A stretch of DNA of 64,000 nt from Nodosilinea sp. FACHB-131. Its GTDB lineage: Bacteria > Cyanobacteriota > Cyanobacteriia > Phormidesmidales > Phormidesmidaceae. Made by a program: the position numbers and the translations under genes. Location: positions 1-64,000 of the forward strand of contig NZ_JACJOF010000004.1 of assembly GCF_014695395.1 (NCBI RefSeq), in the 5' to 3' direction. Of the stretch, positions 44,832 through 56,057 are shown piece by piece; the stretch's first letter is position 1, and every line of letters starts with the position of its first letter. A model generated the notes under the pieces. That model was not told the origin of the DNA. It was given only the letters and a program-made list of their open reading frames with translations, and did not search any database.

Positions 44832-47800
44832 ATGCCTCGCCGTGATGACATCAAAAAGATTCTGCTGATCGGCTCTGGCCCGATTGTCATTGGCCAGGCC
44901 TGCGAGTTCGACTACTCTGGCACCCAGGCCTGCAAAGCTCTGCGGGAGGAGGGCTATGAGGTGGTGCTGATCAACTCCAACCCGGCGACGATTATGACCG
45001 ACCCGGAGACAGCGGACCGCACCTACATTGAGCCGCTGACCCCCGAAATCGTCGAGCGGGTGATTGAGCGGGAGCGCCCCGACGTCATGCTGCCTACCAT
45101 GGGCGGCCAGACGGCGCTAAATCTAGCAGTGACCCTGGCCAAAACCGGCGTGCTAGAGCGCTACGGCGTCGAGCTGATTGGGGCCAAGCTCGAAGCCATT
45201 GAAATGGCGGAAGATCGCAAGCTATTTAAAGAAGCGATGGCGCGCATCGAGGTGCCCGTATGCCCCTCGGGCCTAGCCGAGACCATGGATGAAGCGAAGG
45301 ACATTGCCAAGCAGATCGGCACGTTCCCTTTGATCATTCGCCCGGCGTACACTATGGGCGGCACCGGCGGCGGCATTGCCTACAACCAGGAAGAGTTTGA
45401 AACGATTTCGCGATCGGGCCTCGATGCCAGCCCGGTGTCGCAGATTCTAGTTGAGCAGTCGCTGCTGGGCTGGAAGGAGTACGAGCTGGAGGTGATGCGC
45501 GACCTGGCGGATAACGTGGTAATTATCTGCTCGATCGAAAACCTCGACCCCATGGGGGTGCATACTGGCGACTCAATCACCGTGGCCCCCGCTCAAACCT
45601 TGACCGACAAGGAATATCAGCGCCTGCGCGATGCCTCTGTGAAAATCATCCGTGAGATCGGCGTGGAGACGGGCGGCTCGAATATTCAGTTTGCGGTCAA
45701 CCCGGACAATGGCGATTTTATTGTTATCGAGATGAACCCTCGGGTGTCGCGTAGCTCGGCGCTAGCCTCGAAGGCAACGGGCTTCCCGATCGCAAAATTT
45801 GCCGCCAAGCTGGCGGTGGGCTACACCCTCAATGAGATTTCCAACGACATTACCAAGAAAACCCCGGCCAGCTTTGAGCCCACCATTGACTACGTGGTGA
45901 CCAAAATTCCCCGGTTTGCCTTTGAAAAATTCCCCGGCACCACCTCGACTTTGACCACCCAGATGAAGTCGGTGGGCGAGGCGATGGCAATCGGCCGCAC
46001 CTTTCAGGAGTCGTTCCAGAAGGCGCTACGCTCTTTGGAGACTGGTCGGGCGGGCTGGGGCTGCGATCGCGCCGAAAAGCTGCCCAGCCTCAACGAAATT
46101 CGGCCCAAGCTGCGCACCCCCAACCCCGATCGCATCTTCGATCTGCGCCACGCCATGCAGCTTGGCCTCACTGTCAACGATATCTACGACCTCACCGCTA
46201 TCGACCCCTGGTTTCTCAACCAGCTCTTCGGCCTGTTGCAGACCGAAAAGTTTCTCAAGCGCACCCCCCTCAACGAGCTGACCTACGAGCAGATGCGGGC
46301 GGTCAAGCGCCAGGGCTTTAGCGATCGCCAAATCGCCTACGCTACCCAAACCGACGAAGACACGGTGCGCCAGTACCGCAAGGGTTTGGGCGTCATCCCC
46401 GTCTACAAAACCGTCGACACCTGCGCCGCCGAGTTTGAGGCCTTTACCCCCTACTACTACTCCACCTACGAAGACGAGACCGAGGTGCTGCCCAGCGATC
46501 GCCCCAAGGTGATGATCTTAGGCGGCGGCCCAAACCGCATCGGCCAGGGCATCGAGTTTGACTACTGCTGCTGCCACGCCTCCTTTGCCCTGCGCGATGA
46601 CGGCTATGAGACGATCATGGTCAACTCCAACCCCGAGACGGTCTCGACCGACTACGACACCAGCGATCGCCTCTACTTTGAGCCCCTGACCAAAGAAGAC
46701 GTGCTCAACATCATCGAAGCCGAAAACCCCATCGGCATCATCATCCAGTTTGGCGGCCAAACCCCCCTCAAACTGGCCGTTCCCCTCCAGCAGTACCTCG
46801 CCTCCCTGCCCGCCGCCGACCCGTCCGCTCATCCACCCATCCACCCCCCCACCCAGATCTGGGGCACCTCCCCCGACTCCATCGACACCGCCGAAGACCG
46901 CGAACGCTTCGAGGCCATTCTGCGCGAACTCGACATTCAGCAGCCCCCCAACGGCATGGCACGCAGCTACCAAGATGCCCTCAAGGTGGCCCAGCAGATT
47001 GATTACCCGGTGGTGGTGCGTCCCAGCTACGTGCTCGGTGGCCGCGCTATGGAAATCGTCTACTCCGACACCGACCTGGAGCGCTATATGACCTACGCGG
47101 TGCATGTGGAGCCCGACCACCCCATCTTGATCGACAAGTTTTTGGAGAACGCGATCGAGGTGGATGTGGATGCGATCGCCGACCACACCGGCCAGGTCGT
47201 CATCGGTGGCATTATGGAGCACATCGAGCAGGCAGGCATCCACTCCGGCGACTCGGCCTGCTCTCTCCCCACCATGACCCTGCCCGACGCTGCCCTCGCC
47301 ACTATCCGCGACTGGACGGTGAAGCTGGCCGAGCGCCTCAAGGTGATCGGCCTGATGAATATTCAGTTTGCGGTCAAGGGCGACCAGGTCTACATCATCG
47401 AGGCCAACCCCCGCGCCTCGCGCACGGTGCCCTTTGTCTCGAAGGCGATCGGCCACCCGTTAGCCAAGATCGCGGTGCGGGTAATGTCGGGCAAAACCCT
47501 CGCTGACCTGGGCTTCACCGAAGAGGTGATTCCCCAGCACATCTCCGTTAAAGAAGCCGTGCTGCCCTTCGACAAGTTTGCAGGCACCGACGCCCTGCTT
47601 GGCCCCGAAATGCGCTCGACGGGCGAAGTTATGGGCATCGACGTTGACTTTGGCAAAGCCTTTGCCAAGGCCGAACTGGGGGCCAACCAAAAGCTGCCCC
47701 TCGCCGGCACCGTCTTTATCTCCATGAACGATCGCGACAAAGCCGCCGTCATCCCCATTGCCAAAGAGCTGGCCGAAATGGGCCTCAAACTAATCGCTAC

Positions 47801-48101
47801 CTCCGGCACCCGCGCCGCCCTCATGGATGAGGGGCTCACCGTCAACCTCATTCTCAAGGTGCACGAAGGCCGCCCCAATGTCGAAGACGCGATCAAAAAC
47901 AACAAAATTCAGCTGATCATCAACACCCCAGCAGGCAGTACCGCCCTGGAGGACGATCGCTCCATTCGCCGCACGGCCCTGGCCTACAAGGTACCAATCA
48001 TCACCACCATCGCCGGAGCCAAAGCCACAGCCTCGGCTATCCACTCCCTGCAACAACACCCTCTCCAAGTGAAGTCTCTCCAGGAGTATGTGGGGATGTA
48101 G
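44832..48101 (+). CDS. carB: Carbamoyl-phosphate synthase large subunit
   Basis: 1089 residues from the ATG (an in-frame TTG 30 bases upstream is not preferred). Makes carbamoyl phosphate from bicarbonate, ATP and ammonia from CarA. Two ATP-grasp halves ([47 protein letters not shown]), allosteric MGS-like domain at the end ([26 protein letters not shown]). Unusual: residues about 660-675 read [19 protein letters not shown], an insertion encoded by an 8-bp tandem repeat in frame, where homologues go directly to [10 protein letters not shown]. Function is likely retained as the position is a loop between domains. Confidence 0.97.
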   Translation: MPRRDDIKKILLIGSGPIVIGQACEFDYSGTQACKALREEGYEVVLINSNPATIMTDPETADRTYIEPLTPEIVERVIERERPDVMLPTMGGQTALNLAVTLAKTGVLERYGVELIGAKLEAIEMAEDRKLFKEAMARIEVPVCPSGLAETMDEAKDIAKQIGTFPLIIRPAYTMGGTGGGIAYNQEEFETISRSGLDASPVSQILVEQSLLGWKEYELEVMRDLADNVVIICSIENLDPMGVHTGDSITVAPAQTLTDKEYQRLRDASVKIIREIGVETGGSNIQFAVNPDNGDFIVIEMNPRVSRSSALASKATGFPIAKFAAKLAVGYTLNEISNDITKKTPASFEPTIDYVVTKIPRFAFEKFPGTTSTLTTQMKSVGEAMAIGRTFQESFQKALRSLETGRAGWGCDRAEKLPSLNEIRPKLRTPNPDRIFDLRHAMQLGLTVNDIYDLTAIDPWFLNQLFGLLQTEKFLKRTPLNELTYEQMRAVKRQGFSDRQIAYATQTDEDTVRQYRKGLGVIPVYKTVDTCAAEFEAFTPYYYSTYEDETEVLPSDRPKVMILGGGPNRIGQGIEFDYCCCHASFALRDDGYETIMVNSNPETVSTDYDTSDRLYFEPLTKEDVLNIIEAENPIGIIIQFGGQTPLKLAVPLQQYLASLPAADPSAHPPIHPPTQIWGTSPDSIDTAEDRERFEAILRELDIQQPPNGMARSYQDALKVAQQIDYPVVVRPSYVLGGRAMEIVYSDTDLERYMTYAVHVEPDHPILIDKFLENAIEVDVDAIADHTGQVVIGGIMEHIEQAGIHSGDSACSLPTMTLPDAALATIRDWTVKLAERLKVIGLMNIQFAVKGDQVYIIEANPRASRTVPFVSKAIGHPLAKIAVRVMSGKTLADLGFTEEVIPQHISVKEAVLPFDKFAGTDALLGPEMRSTGEVMGIDVDFGKAFAKAELGANQKLPLAGTVFISMNDRDKAAVIPIAKELAEMGLKLIATSGTRAALMDEGLTVNLILKVHEGRPNVEDAIKNNKIQLIINTPAGSTALEDDRSIRRTALAYKVPIITTIAGAKATASAIHSLQQHPLQVKSLQEYVGM
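46828..46851 (+). repeat. 8-bp repeat inside carB
   Basis: Three consecutive CTCATCCA/CCCATCCA/CCCCCCCA units (24 bases) code for the AHPPIHPP stretch of CarB. Unit is the same as 21285-21316, and 24 bases keep the frame. Confidence 0.8.
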
Positions 48102-48382
48102 GCTAATTTTGCAGAAAGCTCTGCTCTACGGGAATGCATAACACGGAGATAGCGTGGGAGATGCTGGATAACCCCTGACTTCAAGGAATTATCCAGCGAA
48201 AGTGACGAATAGTATACCGAAGTCTTGTATTTCACCCCCAAATTCGCTGAATAAAGAACAAAAGCTACGGACTCATTCAACAGATATAATGTTCAATTCC
48301 TTAAGATCTAGGTGTTATCCCGCAGGCCTACTAGATAATGCTGAAAATCAGGAGCCTTATGTGTCAGAGCGGCACTTAGTAT
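48102..48382. other. 281-base AT-richer region upstream of AbiV
   Basis: TATAAT at 48285-48290 might be a -10 box of the AbiV gene; no -35 stands out. An imperfect hairpin GCTGGATAA/TTATCCAGC (48162-48170 and 48190-48198) may end the carB transcript: CTGGATAAcccctgacttcaaggaaTTATCCAG is a good 8-bp stem. Confidence 0.5.
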
Positions 48383-49024
48383 ATGGCTGACAGCACCGGA
48401 GATACTGTGAAAAAAAAGGGATATCACATAGAATCTGAAGCCTCTTTAGTAATTTCTGATGAATATATAGGCTTATATGGTCGTGAAGAGTACAACGCTG
48501 CTGTCGCTCATGTTTGTGATTTAATTCGAGCATCATATGTTTTGTTTGTGAATGGTAGTTACGCTCCTTCCGTTTTCTTGTCTATTACCGTCTTTGAAGA
48601 AATTGCAAAAATAAAAGCTGGTCATATGCGTGCTTGGGGAGGTGGAAGGAAAAGAGTAAATCGAAATAAGGATCCTCTCTTTCATCATGGGAAAAAGCAT
48701 AGGATTTCGGTCGATCCTATTTACCTAATAGGTGATCGCATTGGCGATAGTATCGGTGATGAAAGAGCTAAAGAGATATTTGAAGGTTATGAATTAGGAG
48801 ACTATTCACGGCTTAGGGAAGAGTCTCTGTATTTTTCACGCACCAACAATGGATTGCATATCCCAGCGCAGAATATAAACCTTAATCTAGCTGCCGAACA
48901 CCTTCTGATAGCCATCGAGATATTCAGCGACGAATTTTGGGGAGTGACTGCTGAGGCTTCGGAGACTTGTGATACGACCGATGCACTGTATTCGAAAGTT
49001 GAGACAGTACTTAAGAGCAGCTAA
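48383..49024 (+). CDS. AbiV-family abortive infection protein (HEPN_AbiV)
   Basis: 213 residues, AT-rich. Pattern of the AbiV family: LIRASYVLFVNGSYAPSVFLSITVFEEIAKI (first HEPN helices, GSY/A and E-E), a histidine-bearing DPLFHHGKKHRISVDP, and LREESLYFSR, then a C-terminal helix. Lactococcal AbiV blocks phage translation. The HEPN RX4-6H is not clear in the first helices, but the HHGKKH segment may supply the His. Located in the island with a broken DUF6883 gene and DUF4926-like partner. Anti-phage role is by family only. Confidence 0.75.
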   Translation: MADSTGDTVKKKGYHIESEASLVISDEYIGLYGREEYNAAVAHVCDLIRASYVLFVNGSYAPSVFLSITVFEEIAKIKAGHMRAWGGGRKRVNRNKDPLFHHGKKHRISVDPIYLIGDRIGDSIGDERAKEIFEGYELGDYSRLREESLYFSRTNNGLHIPAQNINLNLAAEHLLIAIEIFSDEFWGVTAEASETCDTTDALYSKVETVLKSS

Positions 49025-49091
49025 CACTCGCATATAGTCAGTTTGAAGAGTGTGTTATGGCGCTAGTCCAACGGTTAGCCGCATATAGGAT

Positions 49092-49298
49092 TGGCAGCAG
49101 CTTGAACAAGACATACGAGCTCAAGGCCTATCTCAGTCAGCAGAGTTTCTTGAAACAACCCGTCACGGCCATAAATATTGCATACGGACTAAACTTTGAG
49201 GCGTTAATGGGATTGAGTTGAGTATTCTAACTATTTGGATGGTGACGAACGGAACAGCTAAATTTGTGACTTTAGTGCCAGATAAAGGAGCAAGCTAA
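49092..49298 (+). pseudogene. DUF6883-like gene, interrupted, upstream of DUF4926-like gene
   Basis: Reads WQQLEQDIRAQGLSQSAEFLET, TRHGHKYCIRTKL, a TGA in frame, then GVNGIELSILTIWMVTNGTAKFVTLVPDKGAS and TAA. The two halves together give the DUF6883 pattern (…HGxKYxIxGxLxGxNGxxLxVxTIWM…KFVTLxP). The N-terminal end is lost in a stop-rich stretch. The TAA overlaps the ATG of the next gene (TAATG), showing the former operon. Probably a dead partner of a toxin-antitoxin-like pair. Confidence 0.6.
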
Positions 49299-49624
49299 TG
49301 GCAGAATTATTCCCTTTGTTTTCCCAGGTTGCCTTAGCAAAAGACTTGCCAGAGCATCACCTTAAAAGAGGCGACATTGCCACTGTAGTGGAGCACTATC
49401 CTAGCCGTGAAGGTCGAGAAGATGGCTATAGCTTGGAGGGATTTGACCTACCAAGCATCACCGTTGAGGTAGACGCCTCGCAAATCATCTCCCTCAATCA
49501 GCTACGACAAGAAGAGGAAATTTTAGCCAAGTTACGCCAGCTGTCTCAGTCAAGGCTGTTGCACCTTCAAGACTACATAGATTTTCTTTTGCAAAAAGAG
49601 AAGATAGACCAAAAGAGTGCTTGA
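49298..49624 (+). CDS. DUF4926-like small protein
   Basis: 108 residues. The N-terminal part follows DUF4926 (FSQVALAKDLPEHHLKRGDIATVVEHYP, then YSLEGFD, ITVEVDASQIISL), which is a small SH3-like β-barrel. The C-terminal helix LRQLSQSRLLHLQDYIDFLLQKEK resembles DUF2281 tails. Starts directly at the stop of the degraded DUF6883-like frame. DUF6883/DUF4926 pairs are taken to be toxin-antitoxin-like; with the partner broken, this may be an orphan antitoxin. Confidence 0.75.
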   Translation: MAELFPLFSQVALAKDLPEHHLKRGDIATVVEHYPSREGREDGYSLEGFDLPSITVEVDASQIISLNQLRQEEEILAKLRQLSQSRLLHLQDYIDFLLQKEKIDQKSA

Positions 49625-49836
49625 GACGCTTCGCAACATCGCTAGACACTACTTAAAATAAGGGGCCATGCCCTCTGCGTCAGATTCTTGAACCATATAG
49701 GTACTCCGTTTTCGACAAGAAAGCGGGGAACTAACCGGATCCCCGGTCGTAGCGCTAGGGGAATTTGCACCCTCTGCCGTAGAGGATCGGTTATTGCGAC
49801 TTACCGACCGTCCCTCACAGCGGTACTCTAGCGAGG

Positions 49837-49863
49837 TTAGCACTCTGGCATAGCGAGTGCTAA
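49837..49863 (+). promoter_or_regulatory. CIRCE element (HrcA operator)
   Basis: TTAGCACTC, nine bases (TGGCATAGC), GAGTGCTAA. Both arms are exact matches to the CIRCE consensus. It lies 33 bases before the groEL start, so HrcA represses this gene until heat shock. The rest of 49625-49896 has no clear feature. Confidence 0.98.
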
Positions 49864-51588
<1,725 letters not shown>

Positions 51589-51627
51589 CCTGGCCTGCAC
51601 CCCACTACTCTGAACAAATGATCAACC

Positions 51628-51659
51628 CATAGGGGCACAGTTACGGCTGTGCCCCTATG
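51628..51659. terminator. Perfect hairpin after groEL
   Basis: CATAGGGGCACAG (51628-51640), loop TTACGG, CTGTGCCCCTATG (51647-51659): 13-bp perfect stem. It is related to the GTAGGGGC repeats at 11936 and 42934 (shared TAGGGGC arms). Ends groEL transcription just before corA. Confidence 0.85.
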
Positions 51660-51689
51660 CTTTATGTGGAATCGTTGAGAGTCAGAGCT

Positions 51690-52934
51690 ATGTCGCGCCG
51701 CACACCCAACCCAGGGGGCCACCCATCCTCCTCGCCAGGCCAAGCTAGTCAGTCGCGGGCCAAGCCGGTTGACGTAGAAGCGTTGAGGGCGGCGGCCTCT
51801 AACACCCTCAACGCCTCGCCCCACGAGGGCAGAAAGAAACTAATTGACTTCAACTATTCGACCCCTGGCACGCTCCCTGGCACGCTGAATATCCCTGACG
51901 ATGCCCTGCCCACAGAGCTGCATTTGATGGACTATGGCCCAGACACCTTGCGTACCGCCACGATCGATCACCCAGTTGAGTGCGAGGCTCTCGGCAAGCC
52001 CGAAACCGTTACCTGGCTCGATGCTCGAGGGCTGGGCAGCGAAGATACCCTGCGGCAAATTAGCCAGACCTTTGACTTCCACCCCCTGATGCTGGAAGAC
52101 ATTGTCAACGTGCCCCACCGCCCCAAAATCGACTTTTACGACGACAAGATTCTGATCATCATGCAGATGGTGCAGCCCAAAAAAACCGGCTCTGGCGTAG
52201 GCAGTGAGCAAGTGAGCTTTGTGATGGGCAAGGGCTTTTTGGTCACATTTCAGGAAGAGCCCGAGTGGGACTCGTTTAACCCAGTGCGCGATCGCATCCG
52301 GCGTGGCACCGGCACCATCCGTACCCAGGGGGCCGACTACCTGGCCTACGCTCTGATGGATACCATCGTCGACAGCTTCTTCCCAGTGCTAGAGGTGATT
52401 GGCGAGACCCTCGAGAATCTTGAAGAAGAAGTGGTTGCTAACCCCACCAATGCCACGATCAAAAAAATTCACCGCATGCGCCGGGCGCTAATGAAGCTGC
52501 GCCGCTATATTTGGCCCCAGCGCAGCGTCATCAACGGCCTGATTCGCGACAGTGACGATCTGATCTGCCAGGAAGTGCGCGTCTACCTGCAAGACGTCTA
52601 CGACCACATTGTGCAAGTCGTTGACATCATTGAAAACTACCGCGAAATCGCCTCCAGTCTGATGGATGTCTACCTGTCCTCCATCAACAACCGCATGAAC
52701 GAAGTCATGAAGCTGCTGACGGTGATCTCCTCCATCTTCATTCCCCTCACCTTTATTGCTGGCGTCTACGGTATGAACTTCAACACCGAAAAATCACCTT
52801 TGAACATGCCTGAGCTGGGGTGGTACTGGGGCTATATCATCTGCCTCTCAGTGATGGCCTTGATTGCCGTGCTGCAAATCTACTTCTTCTGGAAACGCGG
52901 CTGGTTTGACAACTTCTCCACAACAAGGCGGTAG
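51690..52934 (+). CDS. corA: CorA-family magnesium/cobalt transporter
   Basis: 414 residues from the ATG at 51690. A Ser/Arg-rich N terminus, the soluble funnel domain (VTWLDARGLGSEDTL, FDFHPLMLEDIVN, PKIDFYDDKILIIMQM), a long stalk helix and two C-terminal transmembrane helices with the selectivity signature YGMNF and a periplasmic loop. Pentameric Mg2+ channel by family. The groEL hairpin separates it from the upstream gene. Confidence 0.93.
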   Translation: MSRRTPNPGGHPSSSPGQASQSRAKPVDVEALRAAASNTLNASPHEGRKKLIDFNYSTPGTLPGTLNIPDDALPTELHLMDYGPDTLRTATIDHPVECEALGKPETVTWLDARGLGSEDTLRQISQTFDFHPLMLEDIVNVPHRPKIDFYDDKILIIMQMVQPKKTGSGVGSEQVSFVMGKGFLVTFQEEPEWDSFNPVRDRIRRGTGTIRTQGADYLAYALMDTIVDSFFPVLEVIGETLENLEEEVVANPTNATIKKIHRMRRALMKLRRYIWPQRSVINGLIRDSDDLICQEVRVYLQDVYDHIVQVVDIIENYREIASSLMDVYLSSINNRMNEVMKLLTVISSIFIPLTFIAGVYGMNFNTEKSPLNMPELGWYWGYIICLSVMALIAVLQIYFFWKRGWFDNFSTTRR

Positions 52935-53059
52935 AAGCATGACGAGATCAGGGCATGAAACCTTTGCCATCTTCCTCAGCTTCACTATCTCCCCTATCTT
53001 CCTCACCGCCCCATCCCCCACGGTGATACCATATCAACGCCCTTGACCCCGCATCCCTG

Positions 53060-53572
53060 ATGGATCTCAAAGCCCATATCCGCGATATTCCCGACTTCCC
53101 CAAGCCTGGCATTCTCTTCCGCGACATTACGCCGCTGTTAGGTGACCCCACCGCGTTGCAATACACCATCGACTTGTTTGCTGAGCAGGTGGCTGAGCAT
53201 CGCCCTGACTACATCGTGGGCATCGAGTCGCGGGGATTCATCTTTGGTATGCCCCTGTCCTACAAGCTGGGGGTAGGGTTTGCCCCAGTGCGCAAGCCCG
53301 GCAAGCTGCCCGCCGCTGTGCACACCGCCAGCTACGCGCTGGAATATGGCAAAGACACCCTCGAACTGCACCAAGATGCTTTTCCAGCGGGTAGCCGGGT
53401 GCTGATTATCGACGATTTGATTGCTACGGGTGGCACTGCGGCGGCCGCCGCCCAGCTGGTCGAGCAAACCGACTGCACCGTTGCCGGGTATGGCTTTGTG
53501 ATTGAGTTGGTCGGTCTAGAGGGCCGCACTAAGCTCCCCAATGTGCCGATCACCGTCCTATTGCAGTACTAA
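53060..53572 (+). CDS. apt: Adenine phosphoribosyltransferase
   Basis: 170 residues. Salvages adenine with PRPP to [22 protein letters not shown] is the family N terminus, ESRGFIFG binds adenine/phosphate and [17 protein letters not shown] is the PRPP-binding loop. Normal length. Monocistronic, 125 bases after corA. Confidence 0.97.
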   Translation: MDLKAHIRDIPDFPKPGILFRDITPLLGDPTALQYTIDLFAEQVAEHRPDYIVGIESRGFIFGMPLSYKLGVGFAPVRKPGKLPAAVHTASYALEYGKDTLELHQDAFPAGSRVLIIDDLIATGGTAAAAAQLVEQTDCTVAGYGFVIELVGLEGRTKLPNVPITVLLQY

Positions 53573-53663
53573 TCTGGGGAGGTGGCAAGGTAGAGAACTG
53601 TCTCAATGCAGCAGTAGATCGGCTCTTCCGTAGAGGTAAACGCCGCTTGCCCTCCCCCTTCAT

Positions 53664-54434
53664 TCATCTCGTCGTTTCCCCAGAATTGCCTTGGGGGTTG
53701 GGCGCCAGGGCCAGGGCATAGCGCAGGCAGCGCATCACCACAAACCACAGCACTGCAATCACTAGCACCAGGCCTACCCGGTTGAGCCACCAGCTCGACT
53801 CCAGCGCCAGGGCATTAAAGGCAGCATGGGACAGCATGGCCGCCACTAGGCCGTTGCGAACCAGCCCCCCACCCTGTCCACCAGGAGCAAATTTTGCTAC
53901 CCCCAGAGCATAGCCCCACAGCGACGACCATAGGGCATGGCCGGGACCGCTCAGCAGTCCCCGCAGGGCAAACATGCTGAGCACGGCGGGCCAAGCGGCG
54001 GCTAAGGCATTCCCCGGTACGCCTAGCCGCGCCACAGCGAAGTAGGCATAGAGCATAGAGCCAATCACCTCCAGGGTGGCAAACCCCAGACCGGCTGCGG
54101 CGGCAAAAATAATACCGTCCACGGGTTCATCGAATTCTGGGTGGTTAGATACGCCTGCCTTCACCACCCAGAATTTTGCTAGTTCGGCCAGCACGGGTAC
54201 CACCACCACCGCCATCAGCCAGGCCGGTAGGGGAACAAACTGCCGCACCAAAAATACTGGAATGAAAGCCAGAATCCCGAAGCCAAAAATCCTAAGCACC
54301 AGACCGCGTGGCTCTGGATTGAGCTTGTCGCGAGTGTAGAAAAACCACAGCAAAAACGCCAAAGGGGCCAAAGCTAAGGCCACAATGCCCACTACCGTAG
54401 CCAGTACATTGGGATCGCTTGCAAGATTTGCCAT
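53664..54434 (-). CDS. PrsW-family intramembrane protease-like protein
   Basis: 256 residues, about eight transmembrane helices. The PrsW motifs are visible: VLAELAKFW (consensus EExxK, with Ala at the first Glu), DEPVDGIIFAAAAGLGFATLEV, GPGHALWSSLWGYALG and MLSHAAFNAL. Known PrsW cleaves anti-sigma factors in Bacillus; the first Glu of EExxK is thought to be catalytic in some members, so loss of one Glu could affect activity. Start ATG 54434 (GTG two codons upstream possible). Convergent with apt; divergent from the lycopene cyclase gene. Confidence 0.85.
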   Translation of the reverse strand: MANLASDPNVLATVVGIVALALAPLAFLLWFFYTRDKLNPEPRGLVLRIFGFGILAFIPVFLVRQFVPLPAWLMAVVVVPVLAELAKFWVVKAGVSNHPEFDEPVDGIIFAAAAGLGFATLEVIGSMLYAYFAVARLGVPGNALAAAWPAVLSMFALRGLLSGPGHALWSSLWGYALGVAKFAPGGQGGGLVRNGLVAAMLSHAAFNALALESSWWLNRVGLVLVIAVLWFVVMRCLRYALALAPNPQGNSGETTR

Positions 54435-54630
54435 GGCCACAAATTTGGGTTAAATCGCCTCTGAATGATACATTGCCCAGTTGCGGGAGGGGGAAATTAG
54501 AGCCGAGGAGCACCTCGAAGCGACTATCACCTGCCTCCCGTACCCTTTCTCCCCCTATCCCAATCTGCTCAATAACGACCGCAATCTTTGTAAGATAGGG
54601 GTTCACAGCAAACGAGGTTGCAGGCAGTTC

Positions 54631-55860
54631 ATGCAGGATGTGTTGGTCATTGGCGCGGGGCCGGCAGGGCTGTCGCTAGTGGCAGCCTTAGCAGAGATGG
54701 GGCTGGCGGTGCAGGGGTTAGCCCTGGGCGACCCAGCGCACCCCTGGCCCAATACCTACGGCATCTGGGTCGATGAACTCGAAGATGTGGGCCTGGTGCC
54801 GTTTCTAGAACATCGCTGGAAGGACTGCCTGGTGCACGTCAACAGCGGCCCTGTGCCCCTGCACCGCGAGTATGGGTTGTTGAGCAACGATCGCCTGCAA
54901 TCCTACTGGCTGAGTCAGGCTGAGCAGCACCAGGTCACCTGGCATCGGGGTAAAGCCGTTCACATCGACCATAGGCCCACCCATACCCAGGTTACGACCG
55001 CAGCGGGTGAAATGCTTACTGCCCGGCTGGTAGTCGATGCTACGGGGCATCAGGCGGCGCTGGTGCAGCGTCCGGCTGCACCAGATCTGGCGTTTCAGGC
55101 GGCCTACGGCATTGTGGGGCGGTTCTCTAAGCCGCCTACTGACCCCCAGCAAATGGTGCTGATGGACTTCCGCGACGACTACCTCAGTCCAGCTCAGCGC
55201 CAGGAACCGGCCACGTTTCTCTACGCGATGGATTTGGGCGATGGGGTGTACTTTGTGGAAGAAACCTCGCTAGCCCACCATCCTGCCATTTCTATGGAGG
55301 TGCTGACACAGCGCCTGCACCAGCGCCTGGCCCACCGGGGTATTGAGATTAAAGAAACGCACCATGTGGAGCGGTGCCTGTTTCCGATGAACCAGCCGCT
55401 GCCCGATTTTACCCAGCGGGTGGTGGGCTTTGGTGGGGCCGCTAGCATGGTGCACCCAGCATCGGGCTATATGGTAGGGGCGCTGCTGCGGCGGGGGCCG
55501 GGGTTAGCCAAGGCGATCGCCTCTGCCCTCAGCTCACCCCAAACTACCCCCGAGCAAGCGGCCCGCCAGGCTTGGCAAGCCCTATGGCCCGCCGAACGCG
55601 TGCGCAAGCACTACCTCTATCTCTTCGGCCTCGAAAATTTGATGGCCTTTGACGCGCCGCAGCTGCATCAGTTTTTTGATGCTTTCTTTAACCTGCCCAC
55701 CGATGACTGGGCTGGGTTTCTGACCGACAATCTCTCGCTGCCTGAGGTAGTGCAGGCCATGCTGGGGCTGTTTGGCCGTGCCCCTAACCCGGTGCGTTGG
55801 GGGCTGATGCGATCGGTATTTAGCCACGGCCACCTGCTGGGACGCACGCTGATGAGCTAA
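54631..55860 (+). CDS. crtL: Lycopene beta-cyclase, CrtL type
   Basis: 409 residues from the ATG at 54631 (upstream in-frame codons are not homologous). FAD-binding VLVIGAGPAGLSLVAALAE, then NTYGIWVDELED (cyclase motif), RLVVDATGHQA, and the conserved FGGAASMVHPASGYMV. Converts lycopene to beta-carotene. CrtL enzymes occur in some cyanobacteria while others use CruA/P. Divergent from the PrsW-like gene with a 196-base gap. Confidence 0.9.
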   Translation: MQDVLVIGAGPAGLSLVAALAEMGLAVQGLALGDPAHPWPNTYGIWVDELEDVGLVPFLEHRWKDCLVHVNSGPVPLHREYGLLSNDRLQSYWLSQAEQHQVTWHRGKAVHIDHRPTHTQVTTAAGEMLTARLVVDATGHQAALVQRPAAPDLAFQAAYGIVGRFSKPPTDPQQMVLMDFRDDYLSPAQRQEPATFLYAMDLGDGVYFVEETSLAHHPAISMEVLTQRLHQRLAHRGIEIKETHHVERCLFPMNQPLPDFTQRVVGFGGAASMVHPASGYMVGALLRRGPGLAKAIASALSSPQTTPEQAARQAWQALWPAERVRKHYLYLFGLENLMAFDAPQLHQFFDAFFNLPTDDWAGFLTDNLSLPEVVQAMLGLFGRAPNPVRWGLMRSVFSHGHLLGRTLMS

Positions 55861-56057
55861 TTGGGCACAGGTTGTATACTCAGGGGTTATAACCAGCCCA
55901 TCAAACCCTACGACCGTTGTTACACTGTCGTAGCATTGCCAGAGGTAATGGACTAGCTAAGTTCTGCACCCAATGTGGGCAACCTGACTGTATTCCACGG
56001 GCAAACGGGCTGCCCTGCCCCGGCCCAGCTGTCGTACCTGTCGCTGTAGAGTCCATC

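Noticed and set aside
46518-47456. 312-residue minus-strand frame inside carB
   Set aside because: Antisense shadow of a conserved carB region.
49640-49800. Possible tRNA or sRNA upstream of groEL
   Set aside because: Contains small stems but no cloverleaf could be drawn; only the CIRCE box is certain.
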